A DNA stretch of 64,000 nt, taken from Pseudarcicella hirudinis (lineage in GTDB: Bacteria > Bacteroidota > Bacteroidia > Cytophagales > Spirosomataceae). Below the pieces are notes generated by a model. It had not been told where the DNA came from. It did no database searches and saw only the letters and a list, made by a program, of their open reading frames with translations. The translations under genes and the position numbers were made by a program. Location of the stretch: contig NZ_FOXH01000002.1 of NCBI RefSeq assembly GCF_900115665.1, forward strand, positions 327,670-391,669, in the 5' to 3' direction. Below are positions 8,473 to 17,917 of the stretch, in pieces. Each line of letters begins with the position of its first letter. Positions within the stretch are counted from its first letter, which is position 1.

Positions 8473-10593
8473 ATGAAAAAAGTACTTTTCGCCCTCATTC
8501 CAGTTTCTATGCTGGTATTTTTGAGTTTGCAGTCGAACTCATCAAGCTCTGGTTTAAAATTTTCACAGGAACATCATTTTAGTGCCGATGATCTCCAGCC
8601 TACAGCTACTCAAAAGAAAGTTGAGGAGCTGGTGGCACAGATTCTCGCGAACTATCATTATCGCAGGGTTCCCTTAAATGACTCTCTTTCTTCTAAAGTT
8701 TTTGATGCTTATATCAAGGAATTAGATGGAAATAAGGTTTTCTTCCTGGAAAGTGATATTAAAGATCTTGAAAAATACCGCTTCGAAATCGACGATCAGT
8801 TACAAAAAGGTGACCTCACAGCTGCATATGATATTTACAATCTTTATAACAAACGTTCTAAAGAGAGATATAAGAATGTATTTACGGTATTGGGCAAGCC
8901 TTTTGATTTTAAGGTAGATGAATCATATGCTCCAAACCGTGAAAAAGCGGCCTGGGCAAAGGATTCCAAAGAGCTGGATGATTACTGGAGAAAAGATATC
9001 AAACGCCAGATTCTGGATTGGAAAATCGGAGGAAAAGCAGATACTACAGCTGTACGTGAATTGACCGAACGTTTCAAAAGAGGTGAAAAATATGCCAATC
9101 GTACTAAGAGTGAAGATGTATTTCAGATTTATATGAATGCCTTCACTGAAAGTGTTGATCCGCATACTTCCTATATGATTCCTAAAGTTTCTGCCCAGTT
9201 CAATCAGGAAATGTCGCAATCTCTTGAAGGAATCGGAGCCGTGCTTACTTTAGAAAATGATTACGTAACAATTAAGGAAACTATGCCGGGTGGTCCTGCT
9301 TTCAAAAGTAAGCAGATTAATCCTAAAGACCGTATCGTTGGTGTGGCACAAGGTGAAAACGGTGCATTTACAGACATTGTGGGCTGGTTTACCGATGATG
9401 CGGTGAAGTTGATCCGTGGCCCGAAAGGTACAACCGTAAGACTAAAAATTCTTGCAGGAAATGCCACAACCAGTGATTTGCCTAAAGAAGTAAAACTCGT
9501 TCGTGAGAAAATTAAACTGGAAGAACAGACTGCCAAAAAAGAGATTCTGAAAGTCAACAAAGATGGAAGAGAAGTGAAATTAGGTTTAATAACCATTCCA
9601 ATGTTCTATCGTGATTTTGAAGGAGCAAGAAATAATGAGTCTGATTTTAAGAGCACTACGGCTGATGTAAAACGTTTTGTAAATGAACTGAAAACTGAAA
9701 AAGTTGAAGGGATTGTGATCGACCTTAGAAATAACGGCGGCGGATCATTGGTTGAGGCGGTAAATCTTACCGGTTTATTTATCACGCAGGGACCTGTTGT
9801 ACAACGTCGTCATCCTGATGGTGAAATTATTCAGGAATTTGATAAAGATCCTTCTCAGATTTATGACGGACCACTTGAGATTCTGGTAAACAGATTCAGT
9901 GCTTCGGCTTCAGAGATTTTTGCAGCCGCTATTCAGGATTACAAACGCGGGATTGTGGTAGGTGAGCAGACTTATGGTAAAGGCACAGTGCAAAGTGTGG
10001 TTGAGTTAGACAGATTTCTGAAAGGTGAACCTGAGAATGTTGGCCAGCTTAAGATTACCATGGAGAAATTCTACCGTATAACAGGAAGCAGCACGCAGCA
10101 TAAAGGTGTTACGCCTGATGTGGAATTGCCATCTGCTTTCAGTGCCGCTGAATACGGTGAAAGTTCACAGCCAAGTGCGTTGCCCTGGGATATGATTGCT
10201 TCAACTAAATATAGTACTTATAATGATATTAATGACCAGATTTTATATAAAATCCGTTCGAAATACCAGGAGAGAATAAAGACTGATCTGGAATTGAAAA
10301 AACTGAAAGAAGATTTCGAAAACTGGAAAAGACTAAAGGAAAAGAATTCAATTTCTTTGCAGGAAGACAAACGTAAGAAAGAGATTGATGAACAGAAAAA
10401 GAAATCAACTCAGCCTGAAACTGCGGTAGCAAACAGCTCAGGAGAAATCCTTCCGGATGCAAAAGCAGATGATGCAAAAAATGATAAGCATTCAAAAGAT
10501 ACTTATCTGAAAGAATCAGAGAAAATATTACTTGATCTGATCGCCAGTTATCCTGGTTCAGGGATTAAAGTGACGCAGGTCGAGAAGAAATAG
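8473..10593 (+). CDS. prc: Tail-specific (C-terminal processing) protease, S41 family
   Basis: 706 aa, the size of Prc/Tsp rather than the shorter CtpA. An N-terminal hydrophobic export or anchor segment is followed by a helical region, a PDZ domain (about 250-330) and the S41 core. NRFSASASEIF and YGKGTVQ contain the Ser478-Lys503 dyad with the 25-residue spacing seen in the family. The Lys/Glu-rich C-terminal region (about 590-690) matches the Prc-type extension. Degrades or trims periplasmic proteins from their C-termini. It follows the FKBP gene by 99 bp and ends at a strong terminator. Confidence 0.95.
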   Translation: MKKVLFALIPVSMLVFLSLQSNSSSSGLKFSQEHHFSADDLQPTATQKKVEELVAQILANYHYRRVPLNDSLSSKVFDAYIKELDGNKVFFLESDIKDLEKYRFEIDDQLQKGDLTAAYDIYNLYNKRSKERYKNVFTVLGKPFDFKVDESYAPNREKAAWAKDSKELDDYWRKDIKRQILDWKIGGKADTTAVRELTERFKRGEKYANRTKSEDVFQIYMNAFTESVDPHTSYMIPKVSAQFNQEMSQSLEGIGAVLTLENDYVTIKETMPGGPAFKSKQINPKDRIVGVAQGENGAFTDIVGWFTDDAVKLIRGPKGTTVRLKILAGNATTSDLPKEVKLVREKIKLEEQTAKKEILKVNKDGREVKLGLITIPMFYRDFEGARNNESDFKSTTADVKRFVNELKTEKVEGIVIDLRNNGGGSLVEAVNLTGLFITQGPVVQRRHPDGEIIQEFDKDPSQIYDGPLEILVNRFSASASEIFAAAIQDYKRGIVVGEQTYGKGTVQSVVELDRFLKGEPENVGQLKITMEKFYRITGSSTQHKGVTPDVELPSAFSAAEYGESSQPSALPWDMIASTKYSTYNDINDQILYKIRSKYQERIKTDLELKKLKEDFENWKRLKEKNSISLQEDKRKKEIDEQKKKSTQPETAVANSSGEILPDAKADDAKNDKHSKDTYLKESEKILLDLIASYPGSGIKVTQVEKK

Positions 10594-10604
10594 TTTGAGT
10601 AGAG

Positions 10605-10631
10605 AGGGTTGTTCAGGCAACCCTTTTTTTT
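10605..10631 (+). terminator. Intrinsic terminator after the Prc-type protease
   Basis: AGGGTTG (10605-10611), a 6-nt loop and CAACCCT (10618-10624) followed by a run of T to 10631. Confidence 0.85.
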
Positions 10632-10688
10632 ATGTCTTTTTCTTGAAATTTACTTGAAAAATGAGCATTTACGGCTTACATTCGTAAT

Positions 10689-11507
10689 ATGAACTTAGAA
10701 GAAATCACCCTGAAAGTAGCGGCACTTGCCAGTGAGACCGCTGTATTTGTGAAGCAGGCCGCTTCGGAATTCAAAAAAGACAATATTGAATACAAAGGTT
10801 TGAATGATCTTGTTTCGTATGTAGATAAGGAGACGGAAGAAAGGCTTGTGAAGGGTTTATCAGAAATTATTCCAGAAGCGGGTTTTATTGCAGAAGAGGG
10901 TTCTGGTCAGAAGTTTACCAATCAGGCTTATGCATGGGTAATTGATCCGGTTGACGGTACTACCAATTATATCCACGGATTACCTGTTTTTGCCATCTCT
11001 ATTGCTTTAATGCATAAAAAGAAAGTGGTTGCAGGCGTGGTGCATGAAGTTAACAGAAATGAATCATTTTATGCCTGGAAAGATGGAGGCGCTTATTTAA
11101 ACGGTGAGCAAATCAAAGTTTCTGAAGTGGCTGAATTAAAAGATGCTCTTCTGGCAACTGGTTTTCCATATTATGATTTTGAATTGATGGAAAACTATCT
11201 CAGGATTTTAAAGGAATTAATGCAGAAATCACACGGTTTACGGAGAATGGGTGCTGCCTCTGTAGATTTGGTATATACAGCCTGTGGCAGATTTGAAGGA
11301 TTTTTTGAGTATAACCTGAAACCCTGGGATGTGGCAGCCGGCACATTGATTGTTCAGGAAGCGGGAGGATTTGTCTCAGATTTTGGAGGGGGAAAAGATT
11401 TTATATTTGGCCGTGAACTAATTGCAGCCTGCGGGGTGTTCCCTGAATTAAAGGAAGTGATTCAGAGAAACTGGACCAAACTTCAAATGGCAGAATTTAT
11501 TTTGTAA
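10689..11507 (+). CDS. Inositol monophosphatase family phosphatase
   Basis: 272 aa, full length. The magnesium-binding signatures are present: EE at about 69-70, DPVDGTTN at 86-93 and the C-terminal WDVAAGTLIVQEAGG. The family (IMPase/SuhB/CysQ-like) hydrolyses sugar or nucleotide monophosphates; the true substrate here is unknown (inositol-1-phosphate and 3'-phosphoadenosine phosphate are alternatives). Cytoplasmic. The next gene, for a small Cys-rich membrane protein, starts 37 bp later and may be co-transcribed. Confidence 0.9.
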   Translation: MNLEEITLKVAALASETAVFVKQAASEFKKDNIEYKGLNDLVSYVDKETEERLVKGLSEIIPEAGFIAEEGSGQKFTNQAYAWVIDPVDGTTNYIHGLPVFAISIALMHKKKVVAGVVHEVNRNESFYAWKDGGAYLNGEQIKVSEVAELKDALLATGFPYYDFELMENYLRILKELMQKSHGLRRMGAASVDLVYTACGRFEGFFEYNLKPWDVAAGTLIVQEAGGFVSDFGGGKDFIFGRELIAACGVFPELKEVIQRNWTKLQMAEFIL

Positions 11508-11544
11508 AACGTAGTTTCGAGGCGCTTAAGATTCTGATTAGGAT

Positions 11545-11718
11545 ATGGAAAATATAATCATAGTACTTATTTTTCTGGCTTCCCTGGCTTATCTGGGAAG
11601 TCTGGTCTGGAAAAATTTCAATCCGAAAAATAAAGCAGGTTGTTCAAAAGGCTGTGGCGCCTGTGGGAATGTTGATTTTGAAAAAATTGCCGCAGAAATG
11701 GAGAAAGCCCGCTCTTAG
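11545..11718 (+). CDS. FeoB-associated Cys-rich membrane protein (57 aa)
   Basis: A small gene of 58 codons including the stop. It encodes one N-terminal transmembrane helix (residues about 3-22), a short basic linker, the cysteine cluster CSKGCGACG and an acidic-basic tail. This matches the small FeoB-associated Cys-rich membrane protein family, usually found beside the ferrous iron transporter feoAB. No feoA or feoB lies in this window, so the gene is detached from its usual partner or feoAB is elsewhere. The product may bind metal through the cysteines; its real function is not established. Confidence 0.75.
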   Translation: MENIIIVLIFLASLAYLGSLVWKNFNPKNKAGCSKGCGACGNVDFEKIAAEMEKARS

Positions 11719-11738
11719 TAAATTCAGTTCCCGGCGTT

Positions 11739-12701
11739 TTACTGCTTCAGAAATGAACTTACTTCTTTTTCCCATAAAGCTTTTTCATTTTTACAGAAAG
11801 ACTGGTGTCCCGAATGCTCAAAAATCACCAGTTTTTTCGCTGCAACCGGAATGTTATTGAAAATCTGATGGGTTTCTTCTATTGTTACCCGTTTGTCATT
11901 TTTACCCCAATTCAAAAGCACCGGACATTTTACCGATTTGGCATATTCAGCCGGAGCATGGTCAAATGCCCAGAAATGTCTCTCCAGACTGCCCCAGAAT
12001 AATAATATTTCAGACAAAGGAGTAGGTGGAATGCCCATTGTACGAATCCTGCCCCTTGTGGCATCTAACATAGAACCGAAAGGACACTCAATGATAATTT
12101 TCTGAGGCCGGATGTCATAATCCTTTATACTTTTCAGAATGGTTGCTGCTCCCAGTGAAATACCCCAGAGAATGATGTTTTTTTCTCCTTTGCTGCGAAT
12201 AAAGTCATAAGCACGTTTTACATCATCCGACTCAAAGTACCCGACCGTACACACGTTACCCTCAGAGTTCCCATGTGCACGTAAATCTACTGAAAAGGTA
12301 TTGTAGCCCAGTTTGTGGAAAAAATAAGTCTCTGCCAGTACTTTTTGTTTGTTATTAGCATGACCATGAAATAAAATTACAGTTCCTTTGGAAGCAGAAT
12401 CCGCCTTTATCCACCAGCTTTCAAGCGTTGGCTGATTGACCTCTTTAAGTTTCACTACCTGGTAAGGAACAGAAGGGAATGTATCAATTTTTCGTTTAGG
12501 GAATTTAAATCCGAAAATAGAACCGGTAATCTTTTCTGAAACAGTCATTTGCTCCGGTTTGCGGAATGCAACAGTTCCTGATTCGTAAAAATAGGTAAGA
12601 CGATAGGCCTGAAAAGCTAAAAGAATATTGAATATTATTAATAAGATACCTGCAAAGAGCAGGAGTCTTTTCCACAAATTAATTTTTCTTTTACTTTTCA
12701 T
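11739..12701 (-). CDS. Membrane-anchored alpha/beta hydrolase
   Basis: 320 aa. A basic N-terminus and a single transmembrane segment (about 12-32) anchor a serine hydrolase fold. The oxyanion motif FHGHANNK, the nucleophile elbow GISLG (Ser182), the acid Asp269 in WGKNDKRV and His299 in EHSGHQ form a complete triad. It resembles the BEM46/YqkD-type hydrolases. The substrate is unknown; the catalytic domain probably faces the periplasm. It converges with the Cys-rich protein gene, 20 bp apart. Confidence 0.85.
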   Translation of the reverse strand: MKSKRKINLWKRLLLFAGILLIIFNILLAFQAYRLTYFYESGTVAFRKPEQMTVSEKITGSIFGFKFPKRKIDTFPSVPYQVVKLKEVNQPTLESWWIKADSASKGTVILFHGHANNKQKVLAETYFFHKLGYNTFSVDLRAHGNSEGNVCTVGYFESDDVKRAYDFIRSKGEKNIILWGISLGAATILKSIKDYDIRPQKIIIECPFGSMLDATRGRIRTMGIPPTPLSEILLFWGSLERHFWAFDHAPAEYAKSVKCPVLLNWGKNDKRVTIEETHQIFNNIPVAAKKLVIFEHSGHQSFCKNEKALWEKEVSSFLKQ

Positions 12702-12847
12702 AAAAATATATCGTTTTATAAGAACATGAGTAAAACCATTTAGTATTTATTGCCGGTACGTTATAATAAACCTGAAGAATTAAATTTTCTCAGGTAATTT
12801 ACCTATAACAAACTTAAAATTATAAACTATTTGAGCCGGGGGTTTGT

Positions 12848-12855
12848 TAATTTTG
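12848..12855 (+). promoter_or_regulatory. -7 box of the ABC exporter gene
   Basis: TAATTTTG, 38 nt before the TTG start at 12894. The -33 element is not at consensus distance. Its position supports translation from that TTG. Confidence 0.5.
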
Positions 12856-12893
12856 AGTATAAATTCGGTTGATTAAATATAATCTGATAAAAA

Positions 12894-14657
12894 TTGAGAA
12901 AAGAAGAAAAAAGCGGACAAATTTTTGACCTCACTATACTCCGTAGAATTTATGGTTTTCTGACACCCTATCGGGGACGTTTCTGGATGCTCGTCTTCCT
13001 CATTATGATGATGGCGCTTGTAGTACCATTAAACCCCTTGCTGATTCGTCATACCATTGATACTTATATCTTCGCCGGAGATTACAACGGACTTTCGGTT
13101 ATGCTTCTTATCATGATCGGAGTTTTGCTGGTTCAGGGATTTTTACAGTTTATCACCGCTTATATGGCAGGCTGGCTCGGTCAGACGGTTATCCGGGATA
13201 TCAGGGTACAACTTTATGAAAAGATTCTGATGCTTCGCTTAAAGTTTTTTGATGATACCCCGATCGGTCGTTTAGTAACCAGAACCGTTTCTGATATTGA
13301 AACACTTAACGATGTGTTCTCAGAAGGTCTGGCCTCAATTGCGGGAGATATATTGCAACTGACTTTGATTATCGGAGTAATGTTTTATACCGACTGGCGT
13401 CTTTCCCTGATTAGCCTTTCAACGATTCCTTTCATGCTTGTTTCTACATATATTTTTAAGGAATATATCAAGAAGTCCTTTACAGAGGTACGTATGGCTG
13501 TGGCAAATCTGAATTCCTTTGTACAGGAGCATATCACAGGAATGAATATTGTTCAGATTTTTAATGCGGAAAAACTTGAATATGAGAAATTCGTAAAGAT
13601 CAATAAAGAGCACAGAGGTGCCAACATTCGTTCAATCTGGGCTTATTCAGTTTATTATCCCGTAGCAGATGTTATTTCAGCAGCTGGAACCGGTTTGATT
13701 GTATGGTATGGTTCAAGAGAAATATTGCATGAAACGCTCACTTTGGGGACGCTCACTGCATTTATCATGTTTATCAACCTCTTTTTTCGCCCGATAAGGA
13801 TGCTGGCAGATCGGTTTAATACCCTCCAAATGGGAATTGTCTCGACAGAGCGTATTCTGAAATTGCTTGATTCTGAGGAATATGTGGCAAATAATGGTCA
13901 TTTTGAAGCTGATAATCTTCAGGGAAATGTCCGTTTTGAAAATGTATGGTTTGCTTATAATGAGGAGGAATATGTATTGAAAGATATTTCATTTGAGGTA
14001 AAACAGGGTGAAACAATTGCGCTTGTCGGAGCAACCGGTGCCGGGAAATCCTCAACAATTAACCTCCTGAGCCGTTTTTATGAGATTAACAAAGGGAAAA
14101 TTTTTATTGATAATGTTGACTTACAGGATTATGAACTGAAAAGCCTGAGGAGTAAGATCGGAGTGGTTTTGCAGGATGTATTCCTTTTTTCAGATACCAT
14201 AGAAAACAACATTACCCTCGGAGATAAAACAATTACAAGAGAAAAAATTATAGAAGCTGCCAAATTGGTAGGGGCTCATGAGTTTATCGACCGTCTGCCT
14301 GAAGGATATGATTATAATGTGATGGAAAGAGGAGCCTCACTTTCTGTGGGACAAAGACAATTGATTTCATTTGTAAGGGCTCTGGTTCATGATCCGAAAA
14401 TTATCGTTCTGGATGAAGCTACTTCTTCTGTTGATACCGAAACGGAAGAAATGATTCAGAATGCGATTGCGAAACTGATGAAAGGAAGAACGGCAATTGT
14501 GATTGCCCATCGCCTGAGTACTATTCAAAACGCCCATAAAATTCTGGTTCTTGACAAAGGTGAAATTAAAGAGTCCGGAACGCATGAAACATTGCTGGAA
14601 AGGAATGGATGGTATGCTCAGCTTCATAAGATGCAATACAAGGAATTTGCTTCTTAG
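12894..14657 (+). CDS. ABC transporter, fused permease and ATPase (MsbA-like)
   Basis: 587 aa half-transporter. Six transmembrane helices lie in residues about 20-310, followed by an ATPase domain with Walker A GATGAGKS (379-386), signature LSVGQ (483-487), Walker B IIVLDE (503-508) and the switch histidine in VIAHRLS. It would act as a homodimer exporting lipids, drugs or peptides from the cytoplasm. Start: an in-frame TAA at 12888 leaves TTG 12894 as the only possible start before the first helix; the next Met lies within that helix. Preceded by a -7 box. The neighbours do not reveal the substrate. Confidence 0.92.
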   Translation: MRKEEKSGQIFDLTILRRIYGFLTPYRGRFWMLVFLIMMMALVVPLNPLLIRHTIDTYIFAGDYNGLSVMLLIMIGVLLVQGFLQFITAYMAGWLGQTVIRDIRVQLYEKILMLRLKFFDDTPIGRLVTRTVSDIETLNDVFSEGLASIAGDILQLTLIIGVMFYTDWRLSLISLSTIPFMLVSTYIFKEYIKKSFTEVRMAVANLNSFVQEHITGMNIVQIFNAEKLEYEKFVKINKEHRGANIRSIWAYSVYYPVADVISAAGTGLIVWYGSREILHETLTLGTLTAFIMFINLFFRPIRMLADRFNTLQMGIVSTERILKLLDSEEYVANNGHFEADNLQGNVRFENVWFAYNEEEYVLKDISFEVKQGETIALVGATGAGKSSTINLLSRFYEINKGKIFIDNVDLQDYELKSLRSKIGVVLQDVFLFSDTIENNITLGDKTITREKIIEAAKLVGAHEFIDRLPEGYDYNVMERGASLSVGQRQLISFVRALVHDPKIIVLDEATSSVDTETEEMIQNAIAKLMKGRTAIVIAHRLSTIQNAHKILVLDKGEIKESGTHETLLERNGWYAQLHKMQYKEFAS

Positions 14658-14747
14658 AAAAGATAAATACCGGGAGATAACAGTTCTATGTGTTGAATAT
14701 TATAAATTTAAGTTCAAGCAATCTGTCAACTATAAACCCCTTTAATT

Positions 14748-15218
14748 ATGATCGGAAGAATTACATTTTTAGCCCTTTTATTGGGATTGTCTTCAATTTG
14801 TACCTTTGCCCAGAATGCTGCTGAGGAGGAAAAAGCGATTAAGGCAGTAGTAGATCAGTTATTTGAAGGAATGAAAAAAGGAGATAGCACACTTGTAAGA
14901 GCTGCTTTTCACCCAAGTGCAAGAATGCAATCTGTACTTTTTAGTCAGAAATCACAGAAAATGATTTTAAATACTGAAAATGATGTAAGCGGATTTGTAA
15001 AAGCAGTAGGAACGCCGCACAAAGAAGTCTGGGATGAGCGGGTGTTGAGTTATGATATCAAAATAGACGGCAGTCTGGCCACTGTCTGGACTCCCTATGA
15101 ATTCTGGCTGGATAATAAACTCTTACATTGCGGAGTAGATGCCTTTCAGTTTTATAAAGCCGAAAATGGCTGGAAAATTATTTCAATTGCTGATACAAGA
15201 AGAAAAAATTGTAAGTAA
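14748..15218 (+). CDS. Secreted NTF2-like / lumazine-binding-like protein
   Basis: 156 aa. A signal peptide (about 1-21, cleavage near TFA-Q) is followed by an NTF2/SnoaL-fold domain: EEEKAIKAVVDQLFEGMKKGDSTLVRAAFHPSA is the cone-forming helix pair and the sheet follows with the terminal GWKIISIADTRR. Bacteroidota hold many such secreted copies, often labelled putative lumazine-binding; no activity is demonstrated for them. It follows the ABC exporter by 90 bp and ends at a clear terminator. Confidence 0.8.
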   Translation: MIGRITFLALLLGLSSICTFAQNAAEEEKAIKAVVDQLFEGMKKGDSTLVRAAFHPSARMQSVLFSQKSQKMILNTENDVSGFVKAVGTPHKEVWDERVLSYDIKIDGSLATVWTPYEFWLDNKLLHCGVDAFQFYKAENGWKIISIADTRRKNCK

Positions 15219-15240
15219 AAACAATTCTGAGAATATTGAG

Positions 15241-15271
15241 AAGTCAGTCCATAACCCGGGCTGACTTTTTT
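15241..15271 (+). terminator. Intrinsic terminator
   Basis: AAGTCAGTCC (15241-15250) pairs with GGGCTGACTT (15258-15267, one wobble), followed by T-run to 15271. Confidence 0.8.
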
Positions 15272-15300
15272 ATTGGCAGAAGAATTGCCGGGCTATGGTA

Positions 15301-15330
15301 TTTGCTTTTTTGAAATTTGTATTACTTTCG
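15301..15330 (+). promoter_or_regulatory. Candidate promoter of the diacylglycerol-kinase-type gene
   Basis: TTTG (15301-15304), 18-bp spacer, TACTTTCG (15323-15330): close to TTTG-N19-TAnnTTTG, about 80 nt before the ATG. Confidence 0.5.
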
Positions 15331-15411
15331 TTCAGAATAAACATGTACTTATTGAATGATATTCTTCTGCTTATTTTTATCAGGTAAACAGAAAAACAGG
15401 ATGCTTAAAAT

Positions 15412-15765
15412 ATGATAAATTTCCCTAAATTCTTCAAAAGTATGAGATTTGCTTTAAGTGGAATTTTAACAATGCTGAAGTCTGAAAATAATGCCAGAAT
15501 CCATCTCCTGGCATCAGTCGTTGTTATTTCACTGGGTTTTTATCTGAAATTAAATACTACTGAATGGCTATGGATTGCGCTGGCTATTGCTTTGGTATGG
15601 ATTATGGAAGCTGTTAACACCGCTTTTGAAGCAGTGATAGATTTGCTGTCTCCGGATTTTCATCCATTGGCAGGTAAAGCAAAAGATATAGCCGCCGGAG
15701 CGGTATTAATGGCTGCGATATTCGCAATAGTTGTTGCTGTGGTGGTGCTTTTGCCGAAGTTTTAG
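15412..15765 (+). CDS. DgkA-type diacylglycerol / undecaprenol kinase
   Basis: 117 aa integral membrane protein with three hydrophobic helices. It carries the family signature EAVNTAFEAVIDL, whose Glu and Asn residues bind Mg-ATP, and the following KAKDIAAGAVL segment. The family phosphorylates diacylglycerol (Gram-negative DgkA) or undecaprenol (Gram-positive); which one applies here cannot be told. The enzyme recycles lipid intermediates of envelope synthesis. A single gene with its own candidate promoter; it converges with the M13 peptidase. Confidence 0.9.
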   Translation: MINFPKFFKSMRFALSGILTMLKSENNARIHLLASVVVISLGFYLKLNTTEWLWIALAIALVWIMEAVNTAFEAVIDLLSPDFHPLAGKAKDIAAGAVLMAAIFAIVVAVVVLLPKF

Positions 15766-15828
15766 TTTTTAGAAGAGATTCCGCTGAAGTTAAGATTAGA
15801 AGCAGGGGGTAAAACGGGCTTATGCAAA

Positions 15829-15853
15829 CGTGGTGGGCTATTCACCCACCACG
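15829..15853. terminator. GC-rich hairpin between convergent genes
   Basis: CGTGGTGGG (15829-15837), a 7-nt loop, CCCACCACG (15845-15853). Perfect 9-bp stem, no T-run; 27 bp from the end of the M13 peptidase gene. Confidence 0.5.
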
Positions 15854-15880
15854 GTATTAAAGTTTATCTCACAATATTCT

Positions 15881-17917
15881 CTACCAGATAATAGCCCGGT
15901 CTTTCTGAGGAAGAAACATTTTATCTTTGTCAGTGATGCCGAATGCTTTGTAGAAAGGCTCAAAGTTTTTCAAAGGGCCATTAACACGATATTCAGCCGG
16001 AGAATGAGGGTCAATATTCAGGTATTGTTTCTGTGCTTCATCTCTTAATTTTAGTCTCCAGACCTGTGCAAAACCGAGGAAAAAACGCTGATCCGGTGTA
16101 AAACCATCAATTTTCTCATCAGATTGACCTTGTTTGGTCAATTTGAAGGCTTCGTATGCTAAGTTAATCCCTCCGATATCTGCAAGATTTTCGCCCAGAG
16201 TCAAAGAACCATTTACATGCAGGCCTTTGAATGGCTCAAATTGATTGTATTGGTCTATAACCATCTGAGCTTTTACCTTGAACTTATCTGCATCAGCTTT
16301 TGTCCACCAGTCTGTTAAATTTCCGTCGGCATCATACTGACGGCCCTGATCGTCAAATAAATGAGTCATTTCATGGCCGATTACCATTCCGATTCCTCCG
16401 TAATTAATGGCATCATCAGCATTATTGTCGAAGAACGGGAATTGCAGGATTCCGGCAGGGAAAACAACCTCATTGAAAGAAGGATTGGCATAAGCGTTTA
16501 CTGTAGGAGGTGTCATGGTCCACTCGTCCTTATCAACAGGTTTGGCAAGTTTGGCAATCATTTCTTTATAATCGTGGTGCGCAATGCTTCGCATATTTTC
16601 GAAAAACTTATCTTTCGAAATTTCTACGTCATCATAGTTTTTCCATTTGTCAGGATACCCGATTTTTTTAGAAAATTTGTCCAATTTAACCAATGCTTTT
16701 TGTTTGGTTTCGGGCGACATCCAGTCCAGTTTTTCAATTCTTCCTCGATAAACTTTCTGAAGATTTTCCACCAAAGTCAGCATTCTTTGTTTGGCTTCCG
16801 GAGTGAAGTATTTTTTTACGAACAATTGCCCCAGTAATTCTCCTAAGCCACTGTCCACATCGTCAACAATTCTCTTCCATCTTGGCGTAGGAGTTTGTTG
16901 TCCGTTCAGCACTTTACCATAAAAATCGAACCTGGCGTCTCTGAAAGGCTTACTCAGATTGTATGCGGAATTACTGATTGTGGAAAACTTTTCTTTATTT
17001 TTGAAAACATCAACCGGCGTACTGTTCAGGAGTTTACCTAAGGCAGTATAGTACTCAGGTTGTCCCATCAGGATGGTATCAGTTTTGATTTTCATGCTTT
17101 CCAGAAACTTATTCCAGTCGATAGAAATTACCTTATTAAGCTCAGAAACAGCGAATTTATGGTAGTTTTTAACGGGATCTCTAAGTTCTGTCTGTGATTT
17201 ATGAGATTTGGCAATGAGTGTTTCCAGGGCTAAAATCTCGGCAGCCTGCTTTTTGGCAGACAAGGAATCTGTTCCGGTTAATGTAAATACTTTGGCAATA
17301 TATTTCTGATATTCATCCCTGATCTTCTTTGATTCAGGATCTTGTTTCAGATAATAGTCTTTTTCAGGAAGATTCAGACCAACCTGGGAAAACTGCACTC
17401 TGTTTTTGGTAGAATTTTTATCGTCCGGACCTACAGAAAAACCAAACAGACTTCCTCCATAATTATCCTCATTTGCTGCTAAAAAATCCAGCAATTGTTT
17501 GCTGTCTTTAATAGCGGCAATCTTTTGTAAAGTTGGCTTAATTGGTTCATAACCTAACTTTTCGATCGTGAGTGTATCCATGCCGGAAGCATATAAATCT
17601 CCGACTTTTTGCTCAGGAGTGCCTTTTTTACTGTCAGTTTTGGCGGCTTCATCAATGATAGCCTTGATTTTTTTCTGATTTTCATCGTAAAGCTGATAGA
17701 ACGAGCCCCAGCCGGTCTGATCGCCTGGAATAACAGTTTTTTTCATCCATTTTCCATTGGCATAAAGGAAAAAGTTATCACCGGGTTTAGTGGTCGAATC
17801 CATTCCGGAAAGGTCAAAAAAGGCGGTTCTGGCAGTTTCGTCAGCAGATTTTTCAGACCCGCAGGCAGCAAGACAAAGCCCGGCGAGGAGTAGGGCAGAG
17901 ATTTTTTGAAGCTTCAT
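15881..17917 (-). CDS. M13 family (neprilysin-like) metallopeptidase lipoprotein
   Basis: 678 aa from ATG 17917, chosen because it begins a lipoprotein signal (LLAGLCLAAC, acylated Cys at about 18); a longer upstream frame has no signal peptide. The zinc site is complete: HEMTH with His515, Glu516 and His519, then GENLADIGG with the third ligand Glu576. The upstream NAYANPSFNEVVFPAGILQ segment is also M13-typical. Neprilysin-type endopeptidases cleave short peptides; this one should be membrane-anchored in the periplasm or on the surface. Transcribed alone, divergent from DUF4290-murA. Confidence 0.95.
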   Translation of the reverse strand: MKLQKISALLLAGLCLAACGSEKSADETARTAFFDLSGMDSTTKPGDNFFLYANGKWMKKTVIPGDQTGWGSFYQLYDENQKKIKAIIDEAAKTDSKKGTPEQKVGDLYASGMDTLTIEKLGYEPIKPTLQKIAAIKDSKQLLDFLAANEDNYGGSLFGFSVGPDDKNSTKNRVQFSQVGLNLPEKDYYLKQDPESKKIRDEYQKYIAKVFTLTGTDSLSAKKQAAEILALETLIAKSHKSQTELRDPVKNYHKFAVSELNKVISIDWNKFLESMKIKTDTILMGQPEYYTALGKLLNSTPVDVFKNKEKFSTISNSAYNLSKPFRDARFDFYGKVLNGQQTPTPRWKRIVDDVDSGLGELLGQLFVKKYFTPEAKQRMLTLVENLQKVYRGRIEKLDWMSPETKQKALVKLDKFSKKIGYPDKWKNYDDVEISKDKFFENMRSIAHHDYKEMIAKLAKPVDKDEWTMTPPTVNAYANPSFNEVVFPAGILQFPFFDNNADDAINYGGIGMVIGHEMTHLFDDQGRQYDADGNLTDWWTKADADKFKVKAQMVIDQYNQFEPFKGLHVNGSLTLGENLADIGGINLAYEAFKLTKQGQSDEKIDGFTPDQRFFLGFAQVWRLKLRDEAQKQYLNIDPHSPAEYRVNGPLKNFEPFYKAFGITDKDKMFLPQKDRAIIW

